Below are positions 1 through 9,257 of a stretch of DNA of 64,000 nucleotides, piece after piece. The position numbers were made by a program, and so were the translations under genes. This DNA comes from Natrinema ejinorense (lineage in GTDB: Archaea > Halobacteriota > Halobacteria > Halobacteriales > Natrialbaceae), in the NCBI RefSeq assembly GCF_002494345.1, contig NZ_NXNI01000001.1, positions 1,240,001-1,304,000 of the forward strand, read 5' to 3'. The notes below the pieces were generated by a model, which worked only from the letters and a program-made list of their open reading frames with translations, had not been told where the DNA came from and did no database searches. Within the stretch, counting starts at the first letter, position 1; each line of letters begins with the position of its first letter.

Positions 1-312
1 CCGCTGGTCGGCGAAACGATGACCGACTTCCGCGGGATCGTCTACGCACCGGTTTTCGTCCGCCACCGCGAAAAACTGGCCGCGGGCGACATCGACTTCG
101 CCGAACTGGCGGCCCCGCCGATGACGCTCTCGCCCGACGCGGACGTCAGCGACGCGGTCGACCAGTTCCAGGCGGAGAACCAGGAGCTCGCTTTAGTCAT
201 CGAAGACGGGGACATCGTCGGGCTGGTCACCGTGACCGACCTGCTCGAGGCGGTGATGGGCGACATCGAAGATCCGCTCGATCAGGCACAACTCGATCCG
301 GTCGATCGGTGA
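1..312 (+). CDS. CBS-domain protein of the CNNM/CorC (hemolysin) type, 3' part only
   Basis: The reading frame is open from the first base of the window, so this is the C-terminal 103 residues of a longer protein. The visible part is one CBS-type segment: the stretch ending in LALVIEDGDIVGLVTVTDLL is a classic second CBS motif, followed by the acidic D(L/I)xD tail that closes the CBS pair in CNNM/CorC membrane proteins. In that family, CBS pairs bind adenine nucleotides and gate a membrane DUF21 domain that handles Mg2+ or other cations. The membrane part would lie to the left of the window. It converges with fumC with a gap of about 30 bp. The family assignment is likely; the ion specificity cannot be judged. 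Confidence 0.8.
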   Translation, partial: PLVGETMTDFRGIVYAPVFVRHREKLAAGDIDFAELAAPPMTLSPDADVSDAVDQFQAENQELALVIEDGDIVGLVTVTDLLEAVMGDIEDPLDQAQLDPVDR

Positions 313-342
313 TCGGTCACGACTCGATCGACCGCTGTCGGC

Positions 343-1758
343 TCAGTCGTCCTGTCCGAGAATACCGCGCTCGGCCATCTTCCGCGGGTCGAGCACCTCG
401 TCGGCTTCCTCCTCGTCGAGGTAGCCCTTCTCGAGGACGACCTCCCGAACGGTCTTGTCCTCCTTGAGCGCGGTCTTGGCGACCTCGCTGGCCTTGTCGT
501 AGCCGATGTGGACGTTCAGCGAGGTGGCCATCGCCATCGACTGTTCGACGCGCTCTTCGCAGTACTCCTCGTTGGCCTCGAGCTTTCGCACGAAGCGCTC
601 GCCGAAGACCTGGCTCGCGTTCGAGATGAGTTCGGCCGACTCGAGGAAGTTGTGGGCCAGCACGGGCTTGTAGAGGTTCAGATCGATCTGGCCTTCCGCA
701 GCGCCGGCCGAGACGGCGGCGTCGTTGCCGACGACCTGCTTGTGGACCTGGTTGACGGCTTCGGCAACGACGGGGTTGATTTTGCCGGGCATGATCGAGG
801 AACCGGGCTGGTTCTCCGGCTGTTCGATCTCGCCGAGCCCGTTACGCGGACCGGAGGCCAGCAGTCGGAGGTCGTTGGCGATCTTGTTCAGCGAACCGGC
901 CACTGTGCGAAGCGCGCCGTGGGCCTCGCTCATCGCGTCGTGGGCGGCCTGAGCCTCGAAGTGGTTGTCGGCCTCGCGGAACTGGACGCCGGTCTCCTTC
1001 GTGATGTACTCGGCGGCGCGGCCGGGGAACTCCTCGTGGGTGTTCAGGCCGGTCCCGGTCGCGGTGCCGCCCAGCGCGAGTTCGCCGAGGTGATCCCGGA
1101 CCTGATCGACGCGGGCCAGCCCCTTCTCGACCTGGGTCCGGTAGCCCGAGAACTCCTGCCCGAGCGTGACCGGCGTCGCGTCCTGCAGGTGCGTGCGGCC
1201 GGTCTTGATGACGTCGTCGAACTCCTCCTCTTTCTCCTCGAGCGCCTCCCGGAGGGTATCCAGCGCCGGAATGACGTCCTTCTCGACGGCCTCGAGGGAG
1301 GCGACGTGCATCGCGGTCGGGATGACGTCGTTGCTCGATTGGCCGTAGTTGACGTGGTCGTTGGGGTGGACGACGCGGTCGCCGATCCCCGATCCCATGA
1401 TCTCGGCGGCGCGGTTGGCGATGACCTCGTTGGCGTTCATGTTCGAGGAGGTTCCCGAGCCGGTCTGGAAGATATCGACCGGGAACTGGTCGTCGTGTTC
1501 GCCGGCGATGACCTCGTCGGCGGCCTCGATGATCGCCTCGGCCACGTCGTCGTCGACCAGGCCGAGATCGCGGTTAGCCTGTGCGGCGGCCTTCTTGACG
1601 ACGCCGAGCCCGCGGACGAACCGGCGGCTGAACGTGATCCCCGAGATGGGGAAGTTCTGAATGGCGCGTTGGGTCTGAGCACCCCAGTAGGCGTCCGCCG
1701 GCACTTGCATCTCGCCGAGGCTGTCCTCCTCGATTCGGTAGTCGTCTCCGTCTGCCAT
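343..1758 (-). CDS. fumC: Fumarate hydratase class II
   Basis: This 471-residue protein has the usual length of class II fumarases (about 460-470). These cytoplasmic TCA-cycle enzymes interconvert fumarate and L-malate without an Fe-S cluster. The superfamily signature GSSIMPGKINP is at about residues 319-329 and holds the mobile catalytic serine. SGTSSNMN (101-108) and GRTHLQDA (187-194, catalytic His190) are also intact. The ATG at 1758 gives a normal N-terminus (DYRIEEDSLGEMQVPADAYWGAQTQR in family style). It is a single gene, convergent with the CBS gene and about 20 bp beyond the end of the PH-domain gene on the same strand. Aspartase is the main alternative within this superfamily, but the N-terminal region is fumarase-like. 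Confidence 0.95.
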   Translation of the reverse strand: MADGDDYRIEEDSLGEMQVPADAYWGAQTQRAIQNFPISGITFSRRFVRGLGVVKKAAAQANRDLGLVDDDVAEAIIEAADEVIAGEHDDQFPVDIFQTGSGTSSNMNANEVIANRAAEIMGSGIGDRVVHPNDHVNYGQSSNDVIPTAMHVASLEAVEKDVIPALDTLREALEEKEEEFDDVIKTGRTHLQDATPVTLGQEFSGYRTQVEKGLARVDQVRDHLGELALGGTATGTGLNTHEEFPGRAAEYITKETGVQFREADNHFEAQAAHDAMSEAHGALRTVAGSLNKIANDLRLLASGPRNGLGEIEQPENQPGSSIMPGKINPVVAEAVNQVHKQVVGNDAAVSAGAAEGQIDLNLYKPVLAHNFLESAELISNASQVFGERFVRKLEANEEYCEERVEQSMAMATSLNVHIGYDKASEVAKTALKEDKTVREVVLEKGYLDEEEADEVLDPRKMAERGILGQDD

Positions 1759-1778
1759 ACGTGGAGCCTCGGAGCCGG

Positions 1779-3383
1779 TCAGGTAAAATCCACCGAAAGC
1801 CCGAGATCGTCCCTGCGAGCGCGCTCGCGCAGCGCCGACTGGAGCCGTTCCCGGCCGGTTCCCTGGAGTTCGCGTGCCGTCTCGAGGTCGACGTCGTAGA
1901 TCGTCGGTGTCCCCCAGGAAAACGTCCGCGAACTGGCGGTGTCGACGACCAGCGATGCGAGCCCGAGCCGGCGCTGGAAGATCGATCGCCGGGTCGAGAC
2001 CGTCTGAATCCGGTAGTAGGGAACGACAGTTGTCCGGCGTTTCCAGAACCCGCGCCGGATCACGAGGTGGTCCTCGCCGACGAAGTACCCGAGGTTGACA
2101 TACTTCAGATGGGCCGCGGGCGGAACTGCGACGAAGACGACGGGAGAGAGATACCAGCGGTCGAACGTCGAGACCTGTGCGAGGCCGAACGCGACGGCGA
2201 CGATCACGGCCGCGACGATGGAGTATCGGCCGAGATACCGTCGGCGGGCCAGCCCCGGTGGACTGCGGAACCCGGGTGTCTCGACACCGGTGAGGTTCTC
2301 GGCGAATCGATAGACGCGATCGGCCCCGGCCAGCGGGACGGCCGACTGGTTGCCGCCCCCGCTGTCGGGGCCGTAGCCCGCCGTTTCAACCCAGAGGCCG
2401 GCGTAGCCAACTAGCCGCTGGAGCGGGTTCTCGGTGATCGTGACCGACTGGACCTTCTCCGCGGGGATCGAGCCGCTGTATCGCTGGACCAGTCCGCGCT
2501 CGTAGACGAAGTCGTCCCCCGTTCGCCCGAGTTGGAAGCCGTAGTAGTTCGCGACGGTGTAGATCGCGCTCGCGACGTACGTCGCGGCCGTCCACTGGAT
2601 CACCGTAACCGCTGACAGGACGAGCAGTTGGCCGACGGCGGCACTATCGACCGCCTCCGGACCGCCGAAAGGTTCGGCAGCCAGCAGGAGGAACTCGGGC
2701 ACCGGCCCGGAACCGGAGTCGGCACCCTGCAAGAAAAACAGGAGCATGATCGGGAACACCGCCGCGCCCCACCGGAACGAAGTCAGTGCATAGATGACCA
2801 GTTCGCGGACCTCGAGGTCGAACAGGAGAACTGGACCGCGCTCCGCTCGAGGCCGCTCGCGCTGTGTCGACTCGCCGGTATCGTCGGTCGCATCGGTCGC
2901 GGCAGTGGCCGTCGGTTCGTCGCGGTCTATCCCCGCATCCGTCTTCGCCGTCAGTCGGCGGATCTCCGAGCGGAGGCGATCGGCCTCGTCCTCGCTGACG
3001 TAGTTCAGGGTGGCCTCGGTCTGCCCGCCGCCGGCGGTCTCGATCGAGACGACGGCGAGGCCGAGGATCCGCTGGAAGAGGTTCTGTGAGACATCGACGT
3101 TCTGGATGCGTCGATAGGGAATTTCGCGGGAGCGCCGGGAGAGGACGCCAGACGTCACGTCGAACGTACTCGAGGTAGCGTGGTAGGTAAACCGGTAGTA
3201 GTACGCGACGCCGTAGGCGATGCCCACGACGAGGCCGACCGGAGCCAGCCAGAACACCCAGCCGATATCGACTGCGTCCACGAAACTCGAGAGGATCATG
3301 ACGACGAAAAACGGCATCGAGAATCCGGTGACGCCGCGCTGAAGGGCCATCGACACCGCGCTGAGTGGATGTAGCCGATTCAT
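1779..3383 (-). CDS. Large PH-domain (bPH2, YdbT-type) membrane protein
   Basis: This 534-residue membrane protein contains several hydrophobic hairpins, each followed by a bacterial PH-like (bPH2, formerly DUF304) domain. The repeated strand motif appears three times: IPYRRIQNVDVSQNLFQRIL (about 90-110), IPAEKVQSVTITENPLQRLV and VPYYRIQTVSTRRSIFQRRL. Each instance has the family pattern of basic residue, IQ/VQ, and an R/Q-hydrophobic turn. It lies 1 bp after the smaller PH protein on the same strand, the same small-then-large order as the bacterial ydbS-ydbT pair, so the two are probably cotranscribed and may form one membrane complex. The function of the family is not firmly known; roles at the envelope are inferred. 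A linker of about 40 residues rich in Asp, Thr and Glu separates the first and second units. Confidence 0.85.
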   Translation of the reverse strand: MNRLHPLSAVSMALQRGVTGFSMPFFVVMILSSFVDAVDIGWVFWLAPVGLVVGIAYGVAYYYRFTYHATSSTFDVTSGVLSRRSREIPYRRIQNVDVSQNLFQRILGLAVVSIETAGGGQTEATLNYVSEDEADRLRSEIRRLTAKTDAGIDRDEPTATAATDATDDTGESTQRERPRAERGPVLLFDLEVRELVIYALTSFRWGAAVFPIMLLFFLQGADSGSGPVPEFLLLAAEPFGGPEAVDSAAVGQLLVLSAVTVIQWTAATYVASAIYTVANYYGFQLGRTGDDFVYERGLVQRYSGSIPAEKVQSVTITENPLQRLVGYAGLWVETAGYGPDSGGGNQSAVPLAGADRVYRFAENLTGVETPGFRSPPGLARRRYLGRYSIVAAVIVAVAFGLAQVSTFDRWYLSPVVFVAVPPAAHLKYVNLGYFVGEDHLVIRRGFWKRRTTVVPYYRIQTVSTRRSIFQRRLGLASLVVDTASSRTFSWGTPTIYDVDLETARELQGTGRERLQSALRERARRDDLGLSVDFT

Positions 3384-3384
3384 G

Positions 3385-3846
3385 TTAGACGGCGTCCTCA
3401 GCCTCGCTTTCGACGGCCAGTTCGCGAAGCGTGTCCTGCAGGTTCCGTGCTCGATCGGGCGTCAATCCCGGAATCCGAACGTCCGCGTTCCGGGAACCGG
3501 CCGTGTAGACCACGACGCTCGAGAGGCCGAGCACCCGCTCGACGGGCCCGAACTGCGTGTCGACGTGCTGGACGCGGACGAACGGGACGGCGGTCTCGAC
3601 GAACGTGACGACGCCGCGCTCGAGATAGAGGGCGTCCGCTTGCAGTTCGAACCGCCAGGCCTGGTAACGGCGGACGGCGTAGCCGACGGCGAGAAGCAGT
3701 GCGACGGCGACGGCGGCCGCGATCGCGAGCGCCGGAACGGTGACTTGCCACTGGTCGAGGGCGACGAGAGCGACAGCGAGGACGACCGCCGCGATCGCGC
3801 CGCGGGCGATCCAGATGAGCCTGACGCGGGGATGGAGCGTCTCCAT
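3385..3846 (-). CDS. Small PH-domain (bPH2, YdbS-type) membrane protein
   Basis: This protein of about 153-155 residues has two predicted membrane segments near the N-terminus and one bPH2 domain, with VPFVRVQHVDTQFGPVERVL matching the strand motif repeated in the larger neighbour. In bacteria the equivalent YdbS protein is always paired with YdbT. Its stop codon is 1 bp before the start of the large PH gene, which implies cotranscription. There are two candidate ATGs: one at 3852 (MGMETLHP) and one at 3846 (METLHP). I list the shorter, but the choice is uncertain. An AT-rich tract at about 3866-3880 on the upstream side could supply the promoter. No enzymatic residues are visible. Confidence 0.8.
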   Translation of the reverse strand: METLHPRVRLIWIARGAIAAVVLAVALVALDQWQVTVPALAIAAAVAVALLLAVGYAVRRYQAWRFELQADALYLERGVVTFVETAVPFVRVQHVDTQFGPVERVLGLSSVVVYTAGSRNADVRIPGLTPDRARNLQDTLRELAVESEAEDAV

Positions 3847-4019
3847 GCCCAAATCATGTCAACGTGGATATATAAACCCACGGTTCCGACGGGATCAGCG
3901 ACCGTTGGGACAACCGGGGACGGCCACTGTTGGGCTCAGAAAACTCTGTCTGGCGGGCTGACGGGCCGGAAAGACGAGCGGCTGTCGGGGGCCCCGCGAT
4001 GGGCGAGCGGACGCGAGAG

Positions 4020-4523
4020 TCAATCGTCGGCGGGGACCGTCAGGACCGGCACCGACGACGCCCGGCGGACGCGGTCGGTGACGCTGGTCGGCGAGAGGTA
4101 CCGGCGGAGGCCGGTCCGGGTCGGTTCGCCGATCACGACGAGATCGATGTCGTTGTGGTCGGCATAGCGGGCGATCTCCGCGGCCGGATCGCCGTAGCGG
4201 AGCCGTTTCGAAACCGAGACGTCGGTCCCGACGGCCGCATCGCCGACCGCGTCGAGCGCCACCTCGGCGCTGTTTTCCCGACGCTCGACGACCACGTCCC
4301 AGCCGTCGACGGACGCGGTCATGCGGACGACCGACAGCGCGTCGACTCGAGCGCCGTGTCGGGCGGCCTCCGCGACCGCGGCCCTGCCGACCGAAGCGGG
4401 CGTCTCACCGTCGACCGCGACGAGAACGCGATCGAACCCACCTGCGTCGGTGGCTGCTGCGTTCGCTCGTTCCCGGCCGCCGATCCGGGTCGATTCGTCA
4501 GTTCCGTCCAACGTCGATGCCAT
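4020..4523 (-). CDS. Universal stress protein (UspA) family
   Basis: This single-domain Usp protein has 167 residues. After a low-complexity N-terminus of about 28 residues it begins the Usp fold with FDRVLVAVDGETPASVGRAA, and it ends with VVIGEPTRTGLRRYLSPTSV followed by VPVLTVP. The nucleotide-binding G-x2-G-x9-G-(S/T) pattern is only partly kept (GEPTRTGLRRYLSPTS). ATP binding is therefore possible but weaker than in canonical ATP-type Usps. Cytoplasmic; the roles in this family are regulatory or protective and not defined for this member. It is a single gene whose promoter appears to be the AT block at 4545-4556. Confidence 0.85.
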   Translation of the reverse strand: MASTLDGTDESTRIGGRERANAAATDAGGFDRVLVAVDGETPASVGRAAVAEAARHGARVDALSVVRMTASVDGWDVVVERRENSAEVALDAVGDAAVGTDVSVSKRLRYGDPAAEIARYADHNDIDLVVIGEPTRTGLRRYLSPTSVTDRVRRASSVPVLTVPADD

Positions 4524-4544
4524 ACGTTACTATCCTGGCCGCAC

Positions 4545-4556
4545 AATAATATAATT
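4545..4556 (-). promoter_or_regulatory. Probable TATA region of the Usp gene
   Basis: The AT-only block AATAATATAATT in GC-rich surroundings is centred about 27 bp before the Usp start codon at 4523. That is the spacing expected for a leaderless haloarchaeal transcript read on the minus strand. Confidence 0.5.
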
Positions 4557-4773
4557 GTCCAGAAAAAATTGCAGATGGATTTGTTTTTTCACCCCGAGGG
4601 GCTAGATCGGCCCGCGCAGTCGTTTCATGGCGTGAAAGCGGCCGGCGTCGTCCCGATGGAACGGGCCGAGCGACCGCGCGTTCGATCCGTCCGTCGGTGC
4701 CCGGCGTGAGAGACGGTGACGAGACTGTGGGCGAAAGGGGCGGGAACGAACGGCGCGGTCTATTCGGTCCGGA

Positions 4774-5031
4774 CTACTCGACCTCGAGCTCCGCGTACTC
4801 CTCGGGCGTGTACGTCGAGAGTTCGAGGGCGTGGATGTCGGTCGTCATGTGATCGCCCAGTGCGTCGTACACTTCCTGGTGTTGCTGGACGAGCGCCAGT
4901 CCATCGAACACCGGCGAGACGACCGTCGCGGCGAGGTGGTCCTCGTCATGTTCGTCCCGCGCGTGGGTGACCGTCGCGTCCGCGTCCTCGAGATTCGATT
5001 CGATGAGATCTTCGACGGCTGCTGGCTCCAT
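4774..5031 (-). CDS. BolA-like protein
   Basis: This 85-residue protein matches the BolA fold in size. It opens with MEPAAVEDLIESNLEDADA, the first helix and strand of the family, then a strand with acidic HD residues, then the conserved VSPVFDGLALVQQHQEVYDAL. This last segment is the BolA helix-turn-helix-like region, in which the family has F-x-G-(K/L)-x2-(V/L)-x2-(H/Q)-(R/Q)-x-(V/I)-(Y/N). BolA proteins work with glutaredoxins or Fe-S carriers in cluster trafficking, or as regulators. The ATG at 5031 was chosen over an upstream ATG at 5064 because it begins exactly at the family N-terminus. It lies about 150 bp downstream of a NifU-type gene on the same strand, which fits an Fe-S role. Confidence 0.85.
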   Translation of the reverse strand: MEPAAVEDLIESNLEDADATVTHARDEHDEDHLAATVVSPVFDGLALVQQHQEVYDALGDHMTTDIHALELSTYTPEEYAELEVE

Positions 5032-5184
5032 ACACGAAGAATACGGCGCTCGCGGCAAAAGCACCGCGGTCGCGGTCGATGAGACGGGCTGCTGTCACTG
5101 GGTCCCGGTACACCACCTTCAGCGGGTCGCGGCTGGGCCGGTACTGACTGGCAGGCGTCCGTATGAAGAGGGGCGGCTGTAGAG

Positions 5185-5511
5185 TCAAAACGGCGTATCG
5201 GGCGGGACATCCGGACCGGACGAACCCTGCTCGGCCAGCCCGTCGAGGCCGGTACTTACGGAGACGTGATCGATGCCGTCGATCTCGGCTGGCAGCCGTT
5301 GCTGGATCGCCTGGGTCGTCATCGGGCTGACGCCGCAGCCGCTACACGCACCGCTGAGATTGATCGAGACGCGGCGCTCGTCGAGATCGACGTCGGTGAT
5401 CGACGAGTCGCCCCCGTGGAGCTCGATCTGGGGGAAGTTCCGTCGGAGGAACAGCGAGACGGCTTCGCGGACGGCGTCTTCGGGGGACTGTTCCGGTTCG
5501 GATTCGCTCAT
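5185..5511 (-). CDS. NifU-type Fe-S scaffold/carrier protein (NifU C-terminal domain)
   Basis: This 108-residue protein consists mainly of the NifU C-terminal (Nfu) domain. The diagnostic motif is in SGACSGCGVSPMTTQAIQQRL, where the CxxC pair bridges a [4Fe-4S] cluster between subunits. The region before it, INLSGACSGC preceded by HGGDSSITDVD, is the standard Nfu strand pattern. Nfu proteins deliver assembled clusters to target enzymes in the cytoplasm. The ATG at 5511 is preferred over 5595 because residues before it are arginine-rich, unlike haloarchaeal proteins, and do not belong to the family. The BolA-like gene follows on the same strand. The two could be cotranscribed, but the gap of 153 bp leaves room for a second promoter. 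Confidence 0.88.
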   Translation of the reverse strand: MSESEPEQSPEDAVREAVSLFLRRNFPQIELHGGDSSITDVDLDERRVSINLSGACSGCGVSPMTTQAIQQRLPAEIDGIDHVSVSTGLDGLAEQGSSGPDVPPDTPF

Positions 5512-5655
5512 GGCTGTGACGAGGGACTCGAGCGATATATACTGCCGGGCGAACCGGTTCCACCGTCCCCCTCGAGTCGGTACGGACCGGAACACCCGGA
5601 GTCGTCGTGGCCGAAATGGCGCGATTTTATGCCGACTCGAAACGCGGTCCCCACC

Positions 5656-6171
5656 ATGTCACTGGCAGCCGAGACGCGCCGAGCGGTCTCCCGGCATCCG
5701 TTCTTGCTGACCGCGCTGCGGGCCGACGTCGTCAACTACACCGCCGCCGCTCGGTTTCTCGCGGTCGAAGGGGAGCCCGACGCGATCGCGACGGCACTGC
5801 GGCGCTACGCCGACGAGTTGCCGAGCTACGAAACCGAGTCGCGAGACGTCCGCGTCCGAATGGAAAGCGGGATCGGCCCGCTCGAGGGCGAGGGGGAGAC
5901 CACGATCGATGACGCGCTCGTCACCATCGGTGGCACGGCGTTCGGGCCCTGTGGCGGCGATCGGACCGCCATCGTCGCGACCGGCGACGTCGAACCGGCC
6001 GCTCTCGCAGCGGTGCTCGCGCGGCTTTCGGTTGCGGAGGTTTCCCCGAAAGCGGCGGGCGTCGCCGATGGAACGATAGTAATCGTGGTCGACCGCCTCG
6101 AGGGTGCAGACGCGCTTCGGACGGTCGAGGGGGCACTCGAGAACGTGGTGAGCCATCCGCCGCGAGAATAA
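5656..6171 (+). CDS. Conserved haloarchaeal protein (DUF7523-like)
   Basis: This 171-residue soluble protein begins MSLAAETRRAVSRHPFLLTA and continues with ADVVNYTAAARFL, a start I associate with the haloarchaeal family DUF7523. The name is from memory and not checked. The N-terminal half is helical with a CTAARFL-like segment that could be DNA-binding. The C-terminal half has alternating hydrophobic beta and acidic segments ending in IVIVVDRLEGADALRTVEGAL, like a small regulatory or ACT-like fold. That is a description and not an assignment. It is divergent from the NifU-type gene, with 144 bp between them. No catalytic motif or membrane segment was seen. Confidence 0.7.
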   Translation: MSLAAETRRAVSRHPFLLTALRADVVNYTAAARFLAVEGEPDAIATALRRYADELPSYETESRDVRVRMESGIGPLEGEGETTIDDALVTIGGTAFGPCGGDRTAIVATGDVEPAALAAVLARLSVAEVSPKAAGVADGTIVIVVDRLEGADALRTVEGALENVVSHPPRE

Positions 6172-6345
6172 TATCGCCCCCTCGAGCGGAGCGTCGAGGG
6201 TTCTCCCCCGATAACGTCGCCGTGTCGACCGCGTCGAGACGGCGTTCGGGTGGCGACGGACCGAACCCGGAGTACTATCCACGTCTCGGATCGAGGTTCG
6301 TGCCCGGCAGCGCTTTCTTTGTTACTGACAGCTAACCGGGGACGT

Positions 6346-7419
6346 ATGAGCGAACCGACAGCGTCGGTGACGTCCCGATCGAGCGAGGTGGACGATTCCA
6401 GCGGACTGAGCGACGACGACCGTGCGACTCCGACCCGCGTCGCGATCGCCTGCCAGGGCGGTGGCAGCCATACCGCGTTCGCCGCCGGCGTCCTCCGAAC
6501 GTGGCTGTCGGACCGAGCGTGGGACGAGGAGTTCGAACTCGTGGGAATCAGCGGCACCTCCGGGGGCGCGTTCAACGCGCTCGCGGCCTGGTACGGATTG
6601 CTCTCCGCCGACGAACCGACGGCAGCCGATCTCCTCGAGTCCGTCTGGAACGATTTCGCGGCCGATGAGTATCCCGATCGGCTGTTCAACGAGTGGGTGG
6701 CGGCGTTCTCCCGGTTGGAGAGCACCGGCGCTGCGGTCCCGCAGGTGAGCCCGTACTACTCGCCGGTCTCGGAGCTGGGGAAAGCCCAGCTCTCCCGTAT
6801 CCTCGAGCGACACGTCGACTTCGCGTCGATCCCGGATCTCACCGGCGCAGGGACGCCGGAACTCGTCGTCGGGACGGTCGACGTCCGGGGCGGTGAGTTC
6901 GAGACGTTCACCAACGAGGACGTGACGATCGACGCGGTCCTCGCGTCGGCTGCACTGCCGATGCTGTTCGAGGCCGTCGAAATCGATGGGACGGCACACT
7001 GGGACGGGCTGTTCTCTCAGAACCCGCCGATCAAGGACCTGGTATCGGGGCCCGTAGAGCGAACGCCCGAGGAATTGTGGGTGATCCAGATCAATCCACA
7101 GACCCGCGAGGACACTCCCACGACGCCGTTCGAGATCGCGGACCGGCGCAACGAACTCGCCGGAAACCTCTCGCTCAACCAGGAGCTGGCGGTCGTCGAG
7201 CGGATCAACCGGTGGATCGCCGAGGGCCACCTCGATCACCCACAGTACACGACCACGACGATCAGGCGGATCGAACTACAAGGCTATCACCACGCGAGCA
7301 AACTCGACCGGGATCCGGAGTTCATCGACGAGCTGTTACGTCACGGGGAGAATCGCGGACGCGAGTTCCTCGAGGGGCTCGAACTCGAGACCGATGTCAC
7401 GTATCCGGCCCGAACCTGA
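6346..7419 (+). CDS. Patatin-like phospholipase family protein
   Basis: This 357-residue protein has all three elements of the patatin Ser-Asp dyad. The glycine-rich oxyanion loop ACQGGGSHTAF is at about residues 35-45, the nucleophile elbow GISGTSGGAF at about 68-76 has Ser72, and the catalytic Asp is in WDGLFSQNPP (about 219-228). Members hydrolyse acyl esters of phospholipids or other lipids. No signal peptide is present, so it should be cytoplasmic or membrane-peripheral. The ATG at 6346 follows a run that does not look like protein and is the start that fits family length. The N-terminal 30 residues are acidic and disordered. It stands alone between a small haloarchaeal gene and cysS. 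Confidence 0.88.
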   Translation: MSEPTASVTSRSSEVDDSSGLSDDDRATPTRVAIACQGGGSHTAFAAGVLRTWLSDRAWDEEFELVGISGTSGGAFNALAAWYGLLSADEPTAADLLESVWNDFAADEYPDRLFNEWVAAFSRLESTGAAVPQVSPYYSPVSELGKAQLSRILERHVDFASIPDLTGAGTPELVVGTVDVRGGEFETFTNEDVTIDAVLASAALPMLFEAVEIDGTAHWDGLFSQNPPIKDLVSGPVERTPEELWVIQINPQTREDTPTTPFEIADRRNELAGNLSLNQELAVVERINRWIAEGHLDHPQYTTTTIRRIELQGYHHASKLDRDPEFIDELLRHGENRGREFLEGLELETDVTYPART

Positions 7420-7522
7420 CAGCACAGGGCCGCCGAAGCCGCGCCAGCGCGGGCCACTTCCGCTCGAGGGTCCGACCGCTTCATCCAACCGTTTAACTAC
7501 GGGCCGCAGGTAGACGTTCGTA

Positions 7523-9037
7523 ATGACCCTGCACGTGACGAACACGTTGACGGGCACAACGGAGCCGTTCGAGCCACGGGATCCCGAAAACGTCCTGTTG
7601 TACTACTGTGGCCTGACGGTTTCGGACCCGCCACACCTGGGCCACGCACGCTCGTGGGTCCACGTCGACGTCATGCACCGCTGGCTCGAGCATCTCGGCT
7701 ACGACGTTCGTCACGTCGAGAACTTCACCGACGTCAACGAGAAGATCGTCGCTCGCGTCGGCGAAGACGACCTCGGCGAGAGCGAGTCCGCGGTCGCCGA
7801 GAGCTACATCCAGCGGACGATCGACGATATGCGGTCGCTGAATCTGCTGCGTGCGGAAGTCTACCCCCGCGTCTCGGAGCACGTCCCGGAGATCATCGAC
7901 CTCGTTGAGACGCTGATCGAGAAGGGCTACGCCTACGAGTCCAACGGCTCGGTCTACTTCGACGTGAGCAGTTTCGACGAGTACGGCAAGCTCTCGAATC
8001 AGGAGCTCGACGAGATCGAATCACAGGGGGACCCCGACGAGCGGACGGAGAAGCGCAATCCGGCGGACTTCGCGCTCTGGAAGGCCGGTGGCGTCGACCC
8101 CGACGCGGTCGAAGAGCACCGCCACGAGGGCGTCGACCACGGCGACGACCCGCCCGAGGGGCTGACCTGGGACGCGCCCTGGAGCGAGGGACGACCCGGC
8201 TGGCACATCGAATGCTCCGCGATGAGCATGACCCACTTGGACGAGACGCTGGACATCCACGTCGGCGGCCGGGATCTCGTCTTCCCACACCACGAAAACG
8301 AGATCGCCCAATCGGAAGCCGCGACGGACCAGCAGTTCGCCAACTACTGGCTCCACTGCGAACTGTTCCAGATGGACGAGGAAAAGATGTCCTCGAGCCT
8401 GGGGAACTTCGTCACGGTCGCGGAAGCGATCGATCGCTGGGGGGCGAACGTCATGCGAACGTTCCTGACGGCCGGCTCGTATAATAGCAAACAGCTCTAT
8501 TCGGACGAGACCATCGCCGAGGCCCAGGAACGCTGGGACCAACTCGAGCGAGGCTACGAGGCGGCCCTCGAAGCCCTGGACTCCCCGGCGGCGAGTTCGA
8601 AGGCCGATGACGGGGCCTTGCGTGGGGAAATCGAGGGCGCGCGGGAGGCGTTCACGACCGCGATGAACGACGACTTCAACACGCGCGAAGCTCAGTCCGC
8701 ACTGCTGTCGATCACGACGGCGATCAACCGACACCTCGAGGCGGTCGACGAGGGCCGTGACGGCGTCGACGACTACGATTACAGGGGGCTTCGGCGGGCC
8801 GTCGAGACCCTCGAGGAACTCGGCGGCGTGCTCGGCCTCAGCTTTACGGGCGAGACGACGGGCTCCGCGGAACTCGCGGGCGACGTCGTCGACCTCGTCC
8901 TCGCGGTCCGCGAGCGGGAACGGGAGGCCGGCAACTACGAGCGCGCCGACGAGCTCCGCGACGAACTCGAGGCGCTGGGAATCGAAGTCCAGGACACGGA
9001 CGACGGATCGACGTACCGGCTACCGTCGGGCGAGTAA
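7523..9037 (+). CDS. cysS: Cysteinyl-tRNA synthetase
   Basis: This 504-residue class I aminoacyl-tRNA synthetase charges tRNA-Cys. The HIGH motif is PPHLGHARS (about 36-44) and the KMSKS motif is [10 protein letters not shown] (about 286-295). The zinc-binding set that discriminates cysteine is visible as Cys29 (YYCGLTVSD), Cys231 (WHIECSAM) and His256 with Glu260 (HHENEIAQ). Compared with bacterial enzymes there is an acidic insertion at about residues 188-215, full of Asp, Glu and His, which is a common halophilic addition. The DALR-type anticodon-binding part and C-terminal domain are complete. The ATG at 7523 gives the family N-terminus. A short AT-containing stretch at about 7490-7500 may be the promoter. 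Confidence 0.97.
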   Translation: MTLHVTNTLTGTTEPFEPRDPENVLLYYCGLTVSDPPHLGHARSWVHVDVMHRWLEHLGYDVRHVENFTDVNEKIVARVGEDDLGESESAVAESYIQRTIDDMRSLNLLRAEVYPRVSEHVPEIIDLVETLIEKGYAYESNGSVYFDVSSFDEYGKLSNQELDEIESQGDPDERTEKRNPADFALWKAGGVDPDAVEEHRHEGVDHGDDPPEGLTWDAPWSEGRPGWHIECSAMSMTHLDETLDIHVGGRDLVFPHHENEIAQSEAATDQQFANYWLHCELFQMDEEKMSSSLGNFVTVAEAIDRWGANVMRTFLTAGSYNSKQLYSDETIAEAQERWDQLERGYEAALEALDSPAASSKADDGALRGEIEGAREAFTTAMNDDFNTREAQSALLSITTAINRHLEAVDEGRDGVDDYDYRGLRRAVETLEELGGVLGLSFTGETTGSAELAGDVVDLVLAVREREREAGNYERADELRDELEALGIEVQDTDDGSTYRLPSGE

Positions 9038-9257
9038 TCGGTTCCGGTCGCCCGATCGGTGGGGCCGCTCGTCTCGAACGGCGATCACAAACGGATGATT
9101 GTCCCGGCTGCTACCGACGGACGGAGTGATTCGCCGGGATCTCGGCGTATTCAAAGAGCAGTGGCTGCTGAAGTATACCCGACCCACCGTTAGTTCACGC
9201 GTTCCGACCGTGTGGTCGGTGACACCGCTCAAGTAGGTGGCGCTCCGACCACCACCA

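Noticed and set aside
508-1899. 463-codon open frame opposite fumC
   Set aside because: Antisense of fumC; the composition follows from GC-rich third positions, and no domain is visible.
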